A stretch of 64,000 bases of DNA from JANXVV01 sp038230975 (GCA_038230975.1 JBBRMF010000001.1:1-64000), one strand, 5' to 3'. Shown: positions 43,553-52,443, counted from the stretch's first letter. Program-made: numbers and translations. The notes: generated by a model not told the origin, from the sequence alone.

Positions 43553-43975
43553 ATGCCAATGATGCCAAAGCGGGTGAAGTTCCGCAAAAGCCAACGCGGC
43601 AAGATCAAGGGTAACGCGACCCGCGGAAATACCGTGGCGTTCGGCGAATTCGGTTTGCAGGCCTTGAAGCCCTGCTGGATCACTGCCCGGCAGATTGAAG
43701 CCGGCCGTGTCGCCGCCAGTCACTTTCTGCGTCGTGAGGGTCGGCTCTACATCCGAATCTTCCCGCACAAGTCAGTGTCGGCCAAGCCCTTGGAAGTCCG
43801 CATGGGTAGCGGTAAGGGTGAACCAGAATTCTGGTGCGCCGTTGTGAAACCCGGCACGATCCTGTTTGAGGTCGGTGGGGTGGACGAACCGACGGCTAAG
43901 AAGTGCCTCGCTCGTCTGGCGTTTAAAATGCCGATCGCTTGCCGGTTTGTACCGCGTCGCCATTCAGTGGCATAA
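43553..43975 (+). CDS. rplP: Ribosomal protein L16
   Basis: This 140-residue 50S protein near the A-site tRNA starts MPMMPKRVKFRKSQRGKIKG and contains GLQALKPCWITARQIEAGR and MGSGKGEPEFWCAVVKPG. Length is normal. Confidence 0.97.
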   Translation: MPMMPKRVKFRKSQRGKIKGNATRGNTVAFGEFGLQALKPCWITARQIEAGRVAASHFLRREGRLYIRIFPHKSVSAKPLEVRMGSGKGEPEFWCAVVKPGTILFEVGGVDEPTAKKCLARLAFKMPIACRFVPRRHSVA

Positions 43976-44042
43976 ATGGGCCGTATGCCGTTTGCCTCGT
44001 TTTGTTTGAATTGAAATTTGATTTACGAAATGGGAATCACCC

Positions 44043-44267
44043 ATGAGCCTGAAAGAACTGAGAGAAAAACCGACCGACGCCCTCACACAAGAGCTGAAGG
44101 AAAAACAGAAGCATCTGTTTGAGCTTCGCAGCCAAGCGGTCACTGAGAAGCTGGAAGACCCCAGTCAACTCGGTAAGACTCGCCGTGAGATTGCCCAGTT
44201 GAAGACGCTCGTTCACGAGCGAGAGCTGGCGGAACTGAAAAAAGCGGAACCGACGTCGGCGAAGTAA
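44043..44267 (+). CDS. rpmC: Ribosomal protein L29
   Basis: This 74-residue two-helix 50S protein contains the family pattern LTQELKEKQKHLFELRSQAV then LGKTRREIAQLKTLVHEREL. Its size is normal. GGGAATCACCC precedes the ATG. Confidence 0.95.
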   Translation: MSLKELREKPTDALTQELKEKQKHLFELRSQAVTEKLEDPSQLGKTRREIAQLKTLVHERELAELKKAEPTSAK

Positions 44268-44315
44268 ACCCGATCCTTGTGCTAAGCCGCGAGCGGCTGA
44301 ATGAAGAGTAAGACC

Positions 44316-44672
44316 ATGGCAGAAACAAAGACCTCAAAAGGAACGCAAAAAACCACCGAGCCGCGTCCGCTGCTTCGCACGCTGGAAGGCGTTGTCGCTT
44401 CGGACAAAGGTGACAAGACGATCAAGGTCGTCGTGAATTACCAGACTCGTCATGCCAAGTATGGCAAGTTCCTCAAGCGTCGCACCACGCTGCACGCTCA
44501 CGATGAGGCAAACCTGGCTAAAGAAGGCGACACGGTTGAGATCGCTGAATGCCGACCGTTGAGCAAGACCAAGCACCATCGTCTACTCCGGATTGTGACC
44601 AAGGCCCCGGAACGAGCCGTGCAGGTCTCGGCTGAAGAAGTGATGACGGGCAAGGCGCCTGAGAAGCAATGA
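44316..44672 (+). CDS. rpsQ: Ribosomal protein S17 with extra C-terminal tail
   Basis: This 118-residue 30S protein is against the usual 85 or so. The core is clear: LEGVVASDKGDKTIKVVVNY and LKRRTTLHAHDEAN, then GDTVEIAECRPLSKTKHHRL. Short tails lie at both ends, mainly the C-terminal AVQVSAEEVMTGKAPEKQ. I use the ATG for MAETKTSK; a Met five codons earlier also opens the frame. Confidence 0.93.
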   Translation: MAETKTSKGTQKTTEPRPLLRTLEGVVASDKGDKTIKVVVNYQTRHAKYGKFLKRRTTLHAHDEANLAKEGDTVEIAECRPLSKTKHHRLLRIVTKAPERAVQVSAEEVMTGKAPEKQ

Positions 44673-44677
44673 AAATC

Positions 44678-44754
44678 GTCAGTGGTCAGTTGTCAGTAGC
44701 CCGTTGTTCAAGACGGCCTGAATACAACTGACAACGGACAACTGACAACGGACC
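44678..44754 (+). repeat. S10-cluster intercistronic repeat 5 (rpsQ-rplN)
   Basis: GTCAGTGGTCAGTTGTCAGT AGCCCGTTGT is mirrored by ACAACTGACAACGGACAACT GACAACGGACC. Confidence 0.9.
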
Positions 44755-44760
44755 AGACCC

Positions 44761-45147
44761 ATGATTCAACAGCAAACGCAAGTCGACATCGCAGACAACA
44801 CCGGCGCTAAAGAAGCCATGTGCATCAAGGTGCTCGGCGGAAGTAGCAGCAAGGGTAAGTTTAAACGTAAGGTTGCCCATGTCGGCGACATCATCATCTG
44901 TGCGGTCAAGAAGACGCTGCCCGGTGGTGATGTGAAGATGGGTGCGATCATCCGATGCGTGGTGGTTCGCACGAAGCATCCGACGCGCCGTCCGGATGGC
45001 AGCTATGTGCGGTTCGACCGCAACGCAGCCGTCACCGTCAGCACGGAAAATGATCCGGTCGGCACGCGTATCTTCGGAGCGGTCGCCCGCGAACTTCGAG
45101 ACAAGAACTTCATGAAGATCGTTTCGCTGGCAGCAGAAGTGGTTTAA
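44761..45147 (+). CDS. rplN: Ribosomal protein L14
   Basis: This 128-residue 50S protein at the subunit interface has the core [39 protein letters not shown] and [20 protein letters not shown]. It is slightly longer than the typical 122. Confidence 0.97.
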   Translation: MIQQQTQVDIADNTGAKEAMCIKVLGGSSSKGKFKRKVAHVGDIIICAVKKTLPGGDVKMGAIIRCVVVRTKHPTRRPDGSYVRFDRNAAVTVSTENDPVGTRIFGAVARELRDKNFMKIVSLAAEVV

Positions 45148-45152
45148 CGGTT

Positions 45153-45259
45153 TGTCCGTCGTCAGTGGTCCGCTGTCCGTTGTTAAGACTTGCGTTTCTG
45201 GTCTTCACTACTGATTGCTGATCACTGATCACTGACTACTGATTTCAAGCAACGGACAA
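45153..45259 (+). repeat. S10-cluster intercistronic repeat 6 (rplN-rplX), variant
   Basis: TTGTCCGTCGTCAGTGGTCC GCTGTCCGTTG is followed by a run of TGATCACTGA words and then CAACGGACAA. The outer arms pair; the middle is expanded with a different repeated word. Confidence 0.8.
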
Positions 45260-45262
45260 GCA

Positions 45263-45592
45263 ATGGCAAGACACATTAAAAGCGGCGATACGGTGGTAGT
45301 GGTTACGGGTGCCGATCGGGGCAAGAGCGGCAAAGTGCTGCGTGTCCTGACCGACAAAGACCGCGTGATCGTTGAGGGGATCAACCGCGTGTGGAAGCAT
45401 GTGCGGCCGTCCCAGCGGTATCCTCAAGGTGGCCGCATCCAGAAGGATGCTCCGATCCACGTCAGCAATGTCATGCCGCTTGATCCGGCAACCGGCAAAG
45501 GAACGCGGGTCAAGGCTGAAGTGAAGGGCGGCGTCAAGCATCGCGTGGCGGTGAAGACCGGTACGGATCTGGGACGCACGGGCAAGAAGTGA
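45263..45592 (+). CDS. rplX: Ribosomal protein L24
   Basis: This 109-residue assembly-initiating 50S protein starts with the KOW motif [20 protein letters not shown] and shows [20 protein letters not shown] and [10 protein letters not shown]. Length is normal. Confidence 0.96.
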   Translation: MARHIKSGDTVVVVTGADRGKSGKVLRVLTDKDRVIVEGINRVWKHVRPSQRYPQGGRIQKDAPIHVSNVMPLDPATGKGTRVKAEVKGGVKHRVAVKTGTDLGRTGKK

Positions 45593-45632
45593 TTTGAACC
45601 GCGACGATGCAGTGGATGCAGACGAGGCAGTT

Positions 45633-46382
45633 ATGGCAAAAGATAAAGAAGATAAAAAAGACAAAAAAGACGCTGGCTCTAAAGAGTCAAAGCCCAAAGG
45701 CGAAAAGCAGCAGGGCAAGGGTGGCGACAAAAGCGGCGAAAAGAAGTTCAAACGCCCGGCCGCGACGGCGAAGGTTGAAATCGACACTGGCGAAACGCCG
45801 ACCGGTCCGATTCCCACGCCTCGCCTCGTCGAGAAGTACCGAAACGAAATCATCCCTGCGATGCAGCAGAAGTTCGGTTACAAGAACGCGATGGCGATCC
45901 CGAAGCTGGATAAGCTGGTGATCTCCATGGGGCTCGGCAAGTATGCCACCCTCGGCGGAGAAGGTAAGGCAAAGATCGAACAGGCCGAGCGAGAACTGAC
46001 TGTCATCGCCGGACAAAAGCCCATTCGCTGCAAGGCAAAGAAGAGCGTCGCCAACTTTAAAGTTCGCGAAGGCATGGAAACGGGTTTGAAGGTCACCCTG
46101 CGTGATAAGCGAATGTATGAGTTTGTAGACCGCCTGATCGCCCTGGCGTTTCCTCGCGTGAAGGATTTCCGAGGGATCGATCCCAAGGGATTTGATAATG
46201 GCGGCAACTACAACTTCGGATTCAACGAACAAACTGTTTTTCCTGAAGTGGACGGCACAACCGTGACGTTTCAACAGGGAATGAATATCACGATTGTCAC
46301 GACCGCCAAGAATATTGAGGAAGGCCGCGAACTGTTGAAGCAGTTTGGAATGCCGTTCCGCGATGACACGAAGAAGGATTAA
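45633..46382 (+). CDS. rplE: Ribosomal protein L5 with long lysine-rich N-terminal extension
   Basis: This protein has 249 residues against about 180 for L5. The first 60 residues are a charged, low-complexity tail (MAKDKEDKKDKKDAGSKESK and onward). The family core starts near TPRLVEKYRNEIIPAM and continues LVISMGLGKYA, GQKPIRCKAKKSVANFKVRE and ITIVTTAKNIEEGRELLKQF. The tail may contact rRNA; its function is unknown. The start is the ATG before AKDKED. Confidence 0.94.
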   Translation: MAKDKEDKKDKKDAGSKESKPKGEKQQGKGGDKSGEKKFKRPAATAKVEIDTGETPTGPIPTPRLVEKYRNEIIPAMQQKFGYKNAMAIPKLDKLVISMGLGKYATLGGEGKAKIEQAERELTVIAGQKPIRCKAKKSVANFKVREGMETGLKVTLRDKRMYEFVDRLIALAFPRVKDFRGIDPKGFDNGGNYNFGFNEQTVFPEVDGTTVTFQQGMNITIVTTAKNIEEGRELLKQFGMPFRDDTKKD

Positions 46383-46394
46383 TAATTAATTGGT

Positions 46395-46437
46395 GAAGGC
46401 TAATGCCTTCATCAGGATGCGAGCCTTGGAGGCTCGC
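46395..46437 (+). repeat. Two small hairpins between rplE and rpsN
   Basis: GAAGGCTAATGCCTTC and GCGAGCCTTGGAGGCTCGC each form a compact stem-loop. They are not the GTCAGT-type repeat and may mark an mRNA processing point or be another repeat family. Confidence 0.6.
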
Positions 46438-46456
46438 ACCAACAAGAGGATCGCAC

Positions 46457-46726
46457 ATGGCCACGAAAGCCTGGGTTGCAAAACAGAAGCGTCGGGAAGA
46501 ACTCGTCAAAAAGTATGCCGAGATCCGACGCGAGCTCAAGAAACAGAAGAACTTTGCCGGTTTGGCGAAGCTTCCTCGTGACTCGAGCCCGACGCGCTCG
46601 CGGATGCGCTGCCAGATCACTGGCCGTTCCCGTGCAGTGCTTCGCAAGTTCAAGGTGTCGCGAATCATGCTGCGGGAACTGGCGTTGGCCGGTTATATCC
46701 CCGGGCTCAAAAAGGCCAGCTGGTAA
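46457..46726 (+). CDS. rpsN: Ribosomal protein S14, zinc-free long form
   Basis: This 89-residue protein shows [20 protein letters not shown], a [20 protein letters not shown] core and GLKKASW at the end. It lacks the CxxC pairs of the short zinc S14, so it is the C-minus form. AAGAGGATCGCAC precedes the ATG. Confidence 0.95.
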   Translation: MATKAWVAKQKRREELVKKYAEIRRELKKQKNFAGLAKLPRDSSPTRSRMRCQITGRSRAVLRKFKVSRIMLRELALAGYIPGLKKASW

Positions 46727-46735
46727 TAACAATCA

Positions 46736-46815
46736 GGACGGATGACTGAGGGTTGAGGCTAAAAGAGAAACGCTTCTCTGGCCCGTCACTCGGTTCTCGG
46801 TCCTTAGTCCTCGGT
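46736..46815 (+). repeat. S10-cluster intercistronic repeat 7 (rpsN-rpsH), divergent
   Basis: AGGACGGATGACTGAGGGTT GAGGC and CACTCGGTTCTCGGTCCTTA GTCCTCGGTC form a loose inverted repeat using related words. It is weaker than its neighbours. Confidence 0.55.
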
Positions 46816-46853
46816 CTTTTTTCGGACCGGGGCTTTCGGAGAATGAATAGGCG

Positions 46854-47252
46854 ATGAACAATCAAGACCCCATCGCGGACATGCTGACACGGATCCGGAA
46901 TGCAAACCGGGTGGGTCGGCGTCTGGTGCTCATTCAGAACAGCAAGATCTGTGGCGGCATCGCCCAGGTGCTGAAGGATGAAGGGTACATCGAAGAGTTC
47001 GATAAGATCGACGACGGCAAGCAGGGCACGATCCGCGTGAAGCTGAAATACGCCCTGGATGGCGCGAAGGTCATCCACACGATCGATCGTACCAGCAAAC
47101 CCGGTTGCCGCGTATATCGTGGCGTCGATGAGCTGCCGAACGTTCTCAACGGCATGGGCATCGCGGTCGTCAGCACCAGTAAAGGTGTTATGAGCGATCG
47201 CAAGGCCCGCGAGCAGAACGTTGGCGGTGAACTGCTGTGCACGGTTAGTTGA
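46854..47252 (+). CDS. rpsH: Ribosomal protein S8
   Basis: This 132-residue 30S protein starts NNQDPIADMLTRIRNANRVG and has VISTSKGVM-like VVSTSKGVMSDRKAREQNVG at the C-terminus. In E. coli S8 represses the spc operon. Length is normal. Confidence 0.97.
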   Translation: MNNQDPIADMLTRIRNANRVGRRLVLIQNSKICGGIAQVLKDEGYIEEFDKIDDGKQGTIRVKLKYALDGAKVIHTIDRTSKPGCRVYRGVDELPNVLNGMGIAVVSTSKGVMSDRKAREQNVGGELLCTVS

Positions 47253-47253
47253 G

Positions 47254-47280
47254 CTGACGACGGACGAATTATAACTGACA
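47254..47280 (+). repeat. S10-cluster repeat, short half copy (rpsH-rplF)
   Basis: CTGACGACGGACGAATTATA ACTGACA keeps the right-arm words only. Confidence 0.65.
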
Positions 47281-47289
47281 GGTATTACA

Positions 47290-47847
47290 ATGAGTCGAAT
47301 TGGCAAAAAACCCGTCCCGATCGCAAAGGGCGTCAAGCTGAGCTTGGCCGGCCATCATGTGAAGATGGAAGGCGCTAAAGGCAAGCTTGAATTGGACGTG
47401 CATCCCCTCATCACCGTGGCTCACGACGCGGCAAAGAACGAGCTGGTTGTTACCCGTCCGAACGATGACAAGCAGAGCAAGGCCCTTCACGGCCTGACGC
47501 GTGCACTTTTGGCCAACATGGTCGTCGGTGTGACGGACGGTTATAAGAAGACGCTTGAGATTCAAGGCGTCGGTTACAAAGTCGAGCAGAAGGGTAAGAA
47601 CCTGGTGATGTCCGTTGGTTATGCCAACACCATTCCAGTGGAGATCCCGGCTGGCGTCGACGTGAAGCTCGAAGGTCCGACCAAGATCCACATCAGTGGT
47701 GCGGATAAGCAGAAGGTCGGTCAATTCGCCAGCGACGTCCGCAGCGTTCGTAAGCCTGAGCCTTATAAGGGCAAGGGAATTCGATATGAAGGCGAAAAAG
47801 TCAAGATCAAACCAGGCAAGGCGTTTGCCGGTGCTGGTTCGAAATAG
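47290..47847 (+). CDS. rplF: Ribosomal protein L6
   Basis: This 185-residue 50S protein near the GTPase centre starts MSRIGKKPVPIAKGVKLSLA and ends with the signature RSVRKPEPYKGKGIRYEGEK. Length is normal. Confidence 0.97.
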   Translation: MSRIGKKPVPIAKGVKLSLAGHHVKMEGAKGKLELDVHPLITVAHDAAKNELVVTRPNDDKQSKALHGLTRALLANMVVGVTDGYKKTLEIQGVGYKVEQKGKNLVMSVGYANTIPVEIPAGVDVKLEGPTKIHISGADKQKVGQFASDVRSVRKPEPYKGKGIRYEGEKVKIKPGKAFAGAGSK

Positions 47848-47859
47848 GTTTGATGTTGG

Positions 47860-47949
47860 CCCGTGGTCAGTTGTCCGTGGGCAGTTGCAGGAATTCATAG
47901 CGAAAGTTATTTGCCGCCTGCGTTTGCAACTGACATCTGACGACTGACG
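47860..47949 (+). repeat. S10-cluster intercistronic repeat 8 (rplF-rplR)
   Basis: CCCGTGGTCAGTTGTCCGTG GGCAGTTGCAGG is mirrored by TTGCAACTGACATCTGACGA CTGACG; one arm also carries GCAGTTGC/GCAACTG. Confidence 0.82.
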
Positions 47950-48002
47950 AAGATTCAATTGGCCGGTCGAACATTTCCGACCAGCCCAGAGGTTGAAGGA
48001 CA

Positions 48003-48371
48003 ATGGACAAAAATAAACACAGAGCAAAGCGTCTGCTTCGACGCAAGTATCACGTCCGTAAAGGCGTGTTCGGAACCGTCGAGCGTCCTCGCTTGTCGAT
48101 TTACCGCAGCAGCAAGCATATTTACGCCCAAGTTGTCAATGACTTTGACGGCAAGACGCTTGCTTCGGCTTCGAGCGTCGTCAGTGAAATCATCGGCGAT
48201 CTGAACAACGGTGGTAACATCGCGGCGGCCAAACTGGTCGGCAAAGCAATTGCTGATCGAGCGAAGGCCGTCGGGGTTACGGCGGTGGCGTTTGATCGCG
48301 GTGGTCGTCGGTATCATGGTCGGGTGAAAGCCTTGGCCGACGCGGCACGCGAAGGTGGATTGAAATTCTAG
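48003..48371 (+). CDS. rplR: Ribosomal protein L18
   Basis: This 122-residue 5S rRNA-binding protein contains [20 protein letters not shown] and [20 protein letters not shown]. Length is normal. The 80-base gap after it holds a separate weak inverted repeat (ATTTGCGAT and ATTCGCAAAT). Confidence 0.97.
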   Translation: MDKNKHRAKRLLRRKYHVRKGVFGTVERPRLSIYRSSKHIYAQVVNDFDGKTLASASSVVSEIIGDLNNGGNIAAAKLVGKAIADRAKAVGVTAVAFDRGGRRYHGRVKALADAAREGGLKF

Positions 48372-48451
48372 AGTTGCAGTTTCAAATTTGCGATCTTCCG
48401 TTTGGCGCCCCTTGCAGACCGGCATTCGCAAATCGCAAATAAGAGAGAACC

Positions 48452-49207
48452 ATGGCTGAAGAACAACAGCAGGCAGCGGCAGAACAGACTCAAGCCCCCA
48501 CACAGGCAGCAGCACCTTCGGCTCCGGCCGCTGGGCAGCGTGATTCGCGCGGTGGGGGTGGCGGTGGTCGTGGTGGCCAAGGCGGCAGTGGCCGTGGAGG
48601 TCAAGGCGGCGGCGGTCAAGGAGGGGGTCGCGGAGGCCAAGGCGGCGGGGGTCGCGGAGGCCCTGGCGGTGCTCGTGGTGGTCGTAATGATCGGGATCGC
48701 GGTGGCGGTGATGAGAGCGGTATTGAGTCGTCCGTCGTCCGCATCTATCGCTGCTCGAAGGTCGTCAAGGGCGGTCGAACCTTCAGCTTCGGTGCATTGG
48801 TTGTCGTCGGGGATCGCAAAGGAAATTGCGGAATCGGTTACGGCAAAGCCAACGAAGTTCCGATGGCCGTTGAAAAAGCCACAAAAGATGCCCGCAAGTC
48901 CATGTTCAAGGTGAACCTTAAGGGCACCACTGTTCCACATCTGAGCAAAGGAACCAGTGGAGCAAGCACTGTGATTCTGGTTCCCGCTCGTCCGGGTACG
49001 GGTGTTACGGCTGGAAAGAGTGTTCGCCCGGTGCTGGAGCTCGTCGGTGTCACCGATATCCTCAGCAAGGCTTACGGATCGACCAGCCCGAAGAATCTGG
49101 TGAAGGCAACTGTCGCGGCGCTGAAGGCGTTGAAGAATCGCGAACAGGTCGAAGCCATCCGCGGGGTCACCCTTGCCAAGGGTGCCGGCGAATTGGTTAC
49201 CGCTTAG
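48452..49207 (+). CDS. rpsE: Ribosomal protein S5 with Gly/Arg-rich N-terminal extension
   Basis: This protein has 251 residues against about 165 for S5. Residues 1-32 are Gln/Ala-rich, residues 33-87 are a glycine-dense region with many RGG and RGGQGG units, and the core begins near residue 90 (ESSVVRIYRCSKVVKGGRTF). The core keeps GIGYGKANEVPMAVEKA, VILVPARPGTGVTAGKSVR and SKAYGSTSPKNLVKAT. RGG tails usually bind RNA; eukaryotic uS5 has a similar one, here probably by convergence. The codons are the same style as the core, so this is not a recent insertion. Confidence 0.96.
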   Translation: MAEEQQQAAAEQTQAPTQAAAPSAPAAGQRDSRGGGGGGRGGQGGSGRGGQGGGGQGGGRGGQGGGGRGGPGGARGGRNDRDRGGGDESGIESSVVRIYRCSKVVKGGRTFSFGALVVVGDRKGNCGIGYGKANEVPMAVEKATKDARKSMFKVNLKGTTVPHLSKGTSGASTVILVPARPGTGVTAGKSVRPVLELVGVTDILSKAYGSTSPKNLVKATVAALKALKNREQVEAIRGVTLAKGAGELVTA

Positions 49208-49222
49208 AATTTATAGAAATTA

Positions 49223-49298
49223 TTTTTCGTAGATCCGCTTTGCTGGATGAAGAGATTATTTTGCAATGATCTCTCCACCCGTCAAAGCGGACTTTACA
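49223..49298 (+). repeat. Palindromic repeat, family I copy 2 (rpsE-rplO)
   Basis: TTTTTCGTAGATCCGCTTTG with GATGAAGAGAT is mirrored by ATCTCTCCACC and GTCAAAGCGGACTTTAC. This gap is 158 bases and has no rpmD gene; rpmD often sits here in bacteria. Confidence 0.75.
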
Positions 49299-49365
49299 AA
49301 TGCTTAAAAATCAGAACATGCGAGTTGGAATCTTTGATTCCGGCGTTAGCAGATAGGATTTCGCC

Positions 49366-49962
49366 ATGATGATTCATGAAGCCGTGCAGGGTGCCCCAAA
49401 AACCAAGCCCTCAAAGCGTAAGGGTCGCGGCGAATCGAGCGGCCACGGTAAAACGTCCGGGCGCGGTAACAAAGGCTCAGGCGCTCGTACCGGTACGTAC
49501 ATCAAGCGAGGTTATGAAGGCGGTCAAACTCCCATCTTCAAACGCTTTCCCAAGCGTGGCTTTAGCAATCAGAACTTTGAACACCGATATTACATTGTGA
49601 ATCTGCGGCAGTTGGAAGAGCTTTGCGAGGAAGGTGCCACAATCGACACGGTTGCTCTGAAAGACAAGGGATTGATCCCTGACACCAAGCTGCCCGTGAA
49701 GATCCTGAATGAAGGCAAGCTAACGAAGAAGTTGACCATCCTTGCTGGCTGGTACAGCAAGACCGCTCACGAGACTATTCTCAAGCTCGGCGGTATCGCG
49801 CAGAATGCCAAAGGGGAAGTGTTTGAATTCCCCAAGCCCAAGAAAAAATTCATTCCGCGAGAAGCCGTCAAGAAGCCTAAGATCACCGACGAATCGCCTG
49901 CGGCCGCTTCAGAAACCAAGCCAGCCGATGCGAAAGCGGAAACAAAGCCCGCAGCTGAGTAA
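49366..49962 (+). CDS. rplO: Ribosomal protein L15 with alanine/lysine tail
   Basis: This 198-residue 50S protein has RKGRGESSGHGKTSGRGNKG and GQTPIFKRFPKRGFSNQNF. The last 45 residues (from about KKKFIPREAVKKPKITD) form an Ala/Lys/Glu-rich tail beyond the usual length of about 145. The start has two adjacent Met codons. secY follows after 17 bases. Confidence 0.95.
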   Translation: MMIHEAVQGAPKTKPSKRKGRGESSGHGKTSGRGNKGSGARTGTYIKRGYEGGQTPIFKRFPKRGFSNQNFEHRYYIVNLRQLEELCEEGATIDTVALKDKGLIPDTKLPVKILNEGKLTKKLTILAGWYSKTAHETILKLGGIAQNAKGEVFEFPKPKKKFIPREAVKKPKITDESPAAASETKPADAKAETKPAAE

Positions 49963-49979
49963 TTCTCGATCGGAAATTC

Positions 49980-51392
49980 ATGTTTAAGACATTCGCCAAC
50001 ATTTTCCGCGTTCCCGAGCTTCGCAGCAAAGTGTTGTTCACGCTTTTCATGCTGCTGATCTATCGGGCAGGGTATCACGTACCGCTTCCGGGTGTGGATC
50101 AGACTAACATGAAGGCTCAGGCAGAGAAGCAGTCGCGCGGCGGTGACAACAGCGCGGCAGGGCGTCTTGCCAACTACGTTTCCATTTTCTCCGGTGGCAA
50201 TCTATCTCAAAGTACCATTTTTGGTCTTGGGATCATGCCCTACATCTCTGCCTCCATTATCTTCCAGTTGCTGACAACCGTATTACCGGCACTTGAGAAG
50301 ATGCAGAAGGAAGGCGACGCGGGTCGCAAGAAAATCCAGGAGTGGACTCGATATGCTACGGTTCCGCTTTGCATCATCCAGTCGGCCATGTGGCTGACCT
50401 ACATGAAGAGCGAAGCCCTGATCTTGCCGGAGTACAGACGTTCGATTGCATTCTGGACCATGGGAATCTGCGCGCTGACGGCGGGTTGCGTATTCCTGAT
50501 GTGGCTCGGTGAACAGATCGACGAGTACGGTTTGGGCAATGGCATTAGTTTGATCATTTTGGCTGGCATCGTTGCCCGCATGCCGAGCATGGTGTTCATG
50601 ATCCGCGAGCAGATGCAAACTGGTTCAGAATCTGCCGGCGGAATGAACGTCGGGAAGATCCTTTTCCTAATGGCTTCATTCGTCTTCGTGGTCTTTGGTT
50701 GTATCTTGATCACCCAGGCTCAACGGCGAATTCCTATTCAGCAGGCGAAGCACACTCGGGGTCGCCGGATTTATGGTGGTGCACGACAGTTTTTGCCGCT
50801 GCGAGTCAATCATGGCGGTGTAATGCCGATTATTTTTGCTCAGTCTCTAATGCTGTTTCCGCAGATGATTTTTCCCAAGCTCAGCGAGTGGTCCGCACCT
50901 TTGGCGGGTCAACCTTCTGGGCCGGTTCATAATTTCTTCGCTTTCTTGAACGCGGAGTTCGCCCGTGGTGCTTATATCTATGTGCTCGTTGAAGTCGCCA
51001 TGATTTACTTCTTTGCGTATTTCTGGACGACCGTCCAGTTCCAACCCAAGGAAATGGCGAATCAACTTCGCGACTATGGTAGCTTTATCCCGGGCTTGCG
51101 ACCCGGCAAGCGAACGGCGGACTATCTCGAAAAAGTGATGATGCGCATTACGTATGTCGGTGCCGCATTCCTGTGCATCATCGCCGTGATTCCGACAGCT
51201 ATCTCCAACATTCTCCAGGTGAATCCGCAAATCACTGCCTTCCTCGGCGGAACCGGTTTGCTGATCGTCGTGAGTGTGGCACTGGACATGGTGCAACGGA
51301 TCGAAGCGAACCTGTTGATGCGGAATTACGGTGGATTCCTGAGCGGTGGTCCAGGGCAGAAGGGTAAGAGGATCAAGGGAAGGCAGTATTGA
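49980..51392 (+). CDS. secY: Protein translocase subunit SecY
   Basis: This 470-residue polytopic protein is the translocon pore. It has TM1 RSKVLFTLFMLLIYRAGYHV, QLLTTVLPALEKMQKEGDAG, GLGNGISLIILAGI and the cytosolic arginine loop LRPGKRTADYLEKVMMRITY. About ten membrane helices are visible; length is normal. adk, often next, is missing; map follows after a repeat. Confidence 0.97.
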   Translation: MFKTFANIFRVPELRSKVLFTLFMLLIYRAGYHVPLPGVDQTNMKAQAEKQSRGGDNSAAGRLANYVSIFSGGNLSQSTIFGLGIMPYISASIIFQLLTTVLPALEKMQKEGDAGRKKIQEWTRYATVPLCIIQSAMWLTYMKSEALILPEYRRSIAFWTMGICALTAGCVFLMWLGEQIDEYGLGNGISLIILAGIVARMPSMVFMIREQMQTGSESAGGMNVGKILFLMASFVFVVFGCILITQAQRRIPIQQAKHTRGRRIYGGARQFLPLRVNHGGVMPIIFAQSLMLFPQMIFPKLSEWSAPLAGQPSGPVHNFFAFLNAEFARGAYIYVLVEVAMIYFFAYFWTTVQFQPKEMANQLRDYGSFIPGLRPGKRTADYLEKVMMRITYVGAAFLCIIAVIPTAISNILQVNPQITAFLGGTGLLIVVSVALDMVQRIEANLLMRNYGGFLSGGPGQKGKRIKGRQY

Positions 51393-51395
51393 ATT

Positions 51396-51499
51396 CGTCG
51401 GTGGTTTGTCGTTGGTTGTCCGCTATCAGTTGGAAAAAACGAACGTACTTTGTCTTTGTCTTTAACAACTGACAGTAGATCCCTGATAGCCGACCAAGG
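51396..51499 (+). repeat. S10-cluster intercistronic repeat 9 (secY-map)
   Basis: CGTCGGTGGTTTGTCGTTGG TTGTCCGCTATCAGTTG is mirrored by CAACTGACAGTAGATCCCTG ATAGCCGACC. It shows more decay than in the ribosomal gaps. Confidence 0.75.
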
Positions 51500-51510
51500 A
51501 CCTTCTCCTC

Positions 51511-52305
51511 ATGCCGATCATCATTAAAACGCGCCGCGAAATTGAGATGATGCGGCGAGCTGGAGCCTTGGGGTGCGAGATACTCGCGAAGATGCGAGCG
51601 GCTGCAAAACCAGGCGTCAGCACTTTTGACCTGGACGAATTGGCGCGCGTTGAACTCGAAAAAGCAGGCGGCGTGGCGCTGTCAAAAAATTATCCGACCT
51701 ATAAGCCAGGCGAAGGCTTTCCGGGTTATACGTGTATCAGTGTCAATGAAGAAGTTGTGCATGGCGTCCCCGGCCCTCGAACTTTGAAGGACGGAGACAT
51801 TGTCACGCTGGATCTGGCACTTTCGCTGAATGACTATTGTGCCGACACCGCAACGACGGTGGCGGTGGGAAAAATAAGTGTCGGCCTTCAGAAACTGCTC
51901 GACGTGACCAAGGAAACCCTGGCTTTGGCGATCCAGAATATTCGACCTGAGCGTAAGTGGTCGGACATTGCTCGATTGATGCAATGGCACGTTGAACACA
52001 GCGGATTCAGCGTAGTCCGTGAGTTTGTTGGCCATGGTATTGGTCGTGCGATGCATGAAGAACCGAAGGTGCCGAACTTTGTCAGTGCCGAGCAGATGCG
52101 CGGCGATTTCAAATTGCGGGCCGGCATGACACTGGCGGTTGAGCCAATGGTTGTCATCGGCCGTCGAGATGTCGCTTTGCTGGATGATCAGTGGACGGTG
52201 GTGACCGAGGATCGTTCCGCTGCGGCTCACTTTGAACATACCATAGCGGTGACGGCAAACGGTGTGGATGTGTTGACGGACGGCCGGGTGCCCTTCGTGT
52301 TATAA
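51511..52305 (+). CDS. map: Methionine aminopeptidase, type I
   Basis: This 264-residue metallo-enzyme removes the initiator Met. The five metal ligands are visible: DLALSLNDYCADTAT (two Asp), FVGHGIGRAMHEEP (His), VEPM (Glu, AVEPMVVIGRRDVA) and the last Glu region EDRSAAAHFEHT. Length is normal. It is followed by a hairpin and a fresh promoter for rpmJ. Confidence 0.96.
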   Translation: MPIIIKTRREIEMMRRAGALGCEILAKMRAAAKPGVSTFDLDELARVELEKAGGVALSKNYPTYKPGEGFPGYTCISVNEEVVHGVPGPRTLKDGDIVTLDLALSLNDYCADTATTVAVGKISVGLQKLLDVTKETLALAIQNIRPERKWSDIARLMQWHVEHSGFSVVREFVGHGIGRAMHEEPKVPNFVSAEQMRGDFKLRAGMTLAVEPMVVIGRRDVALLDDQWTVVTEDRSAAAHFEHTIAVTANGVDVLTDGRVPFVL

Positions 52306-52307
52306 GT

Positions 52308-52349
52308 GTCTATCGGTCAGATTCGAACTCGAATTTGAAACCGATAGAC
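52308..52349 (+). terminator. Hairpin after map
   Basis: GTCTATCGGT pairs with ACCGATAGAC, with an inner ATTCGAA/TTTGAA contact. It begins two bases after the map stop. The following AT-rich stretch is short of a real U-tract. Confidence 0.55.
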
Positions 52350-52354
52350 GGGTA

Positions 52355-52382
52355 TTGAGAAAATTTTTAAAGATTGTATGAT
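52355..52382 (+). promoter_or_regulatory. Internal promoter before rpmJ
   Basis: TTGAGA, a 16-base spacer of AT-rich sequence and TATGAT, 61 bases before the rpmJ ATG. It would start a separate alpha-operon transcript (rpmJ-rpsM-rpsK-rpoA-rplQ). Confidence 0.6.
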
Positions 52383-52443
52383 GCTCGGTTCCCCTTACCG
52401 AGACAGGTTAAGGGGTTGACCGTGCGTCTAAAGTGAGATAGCC

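Noticed and set aside
49208..49365. Hidden rpmD gene after rpsE
   Set aside because: No frame in this gap gives an L30-like peptide, and half of it is repeat I.
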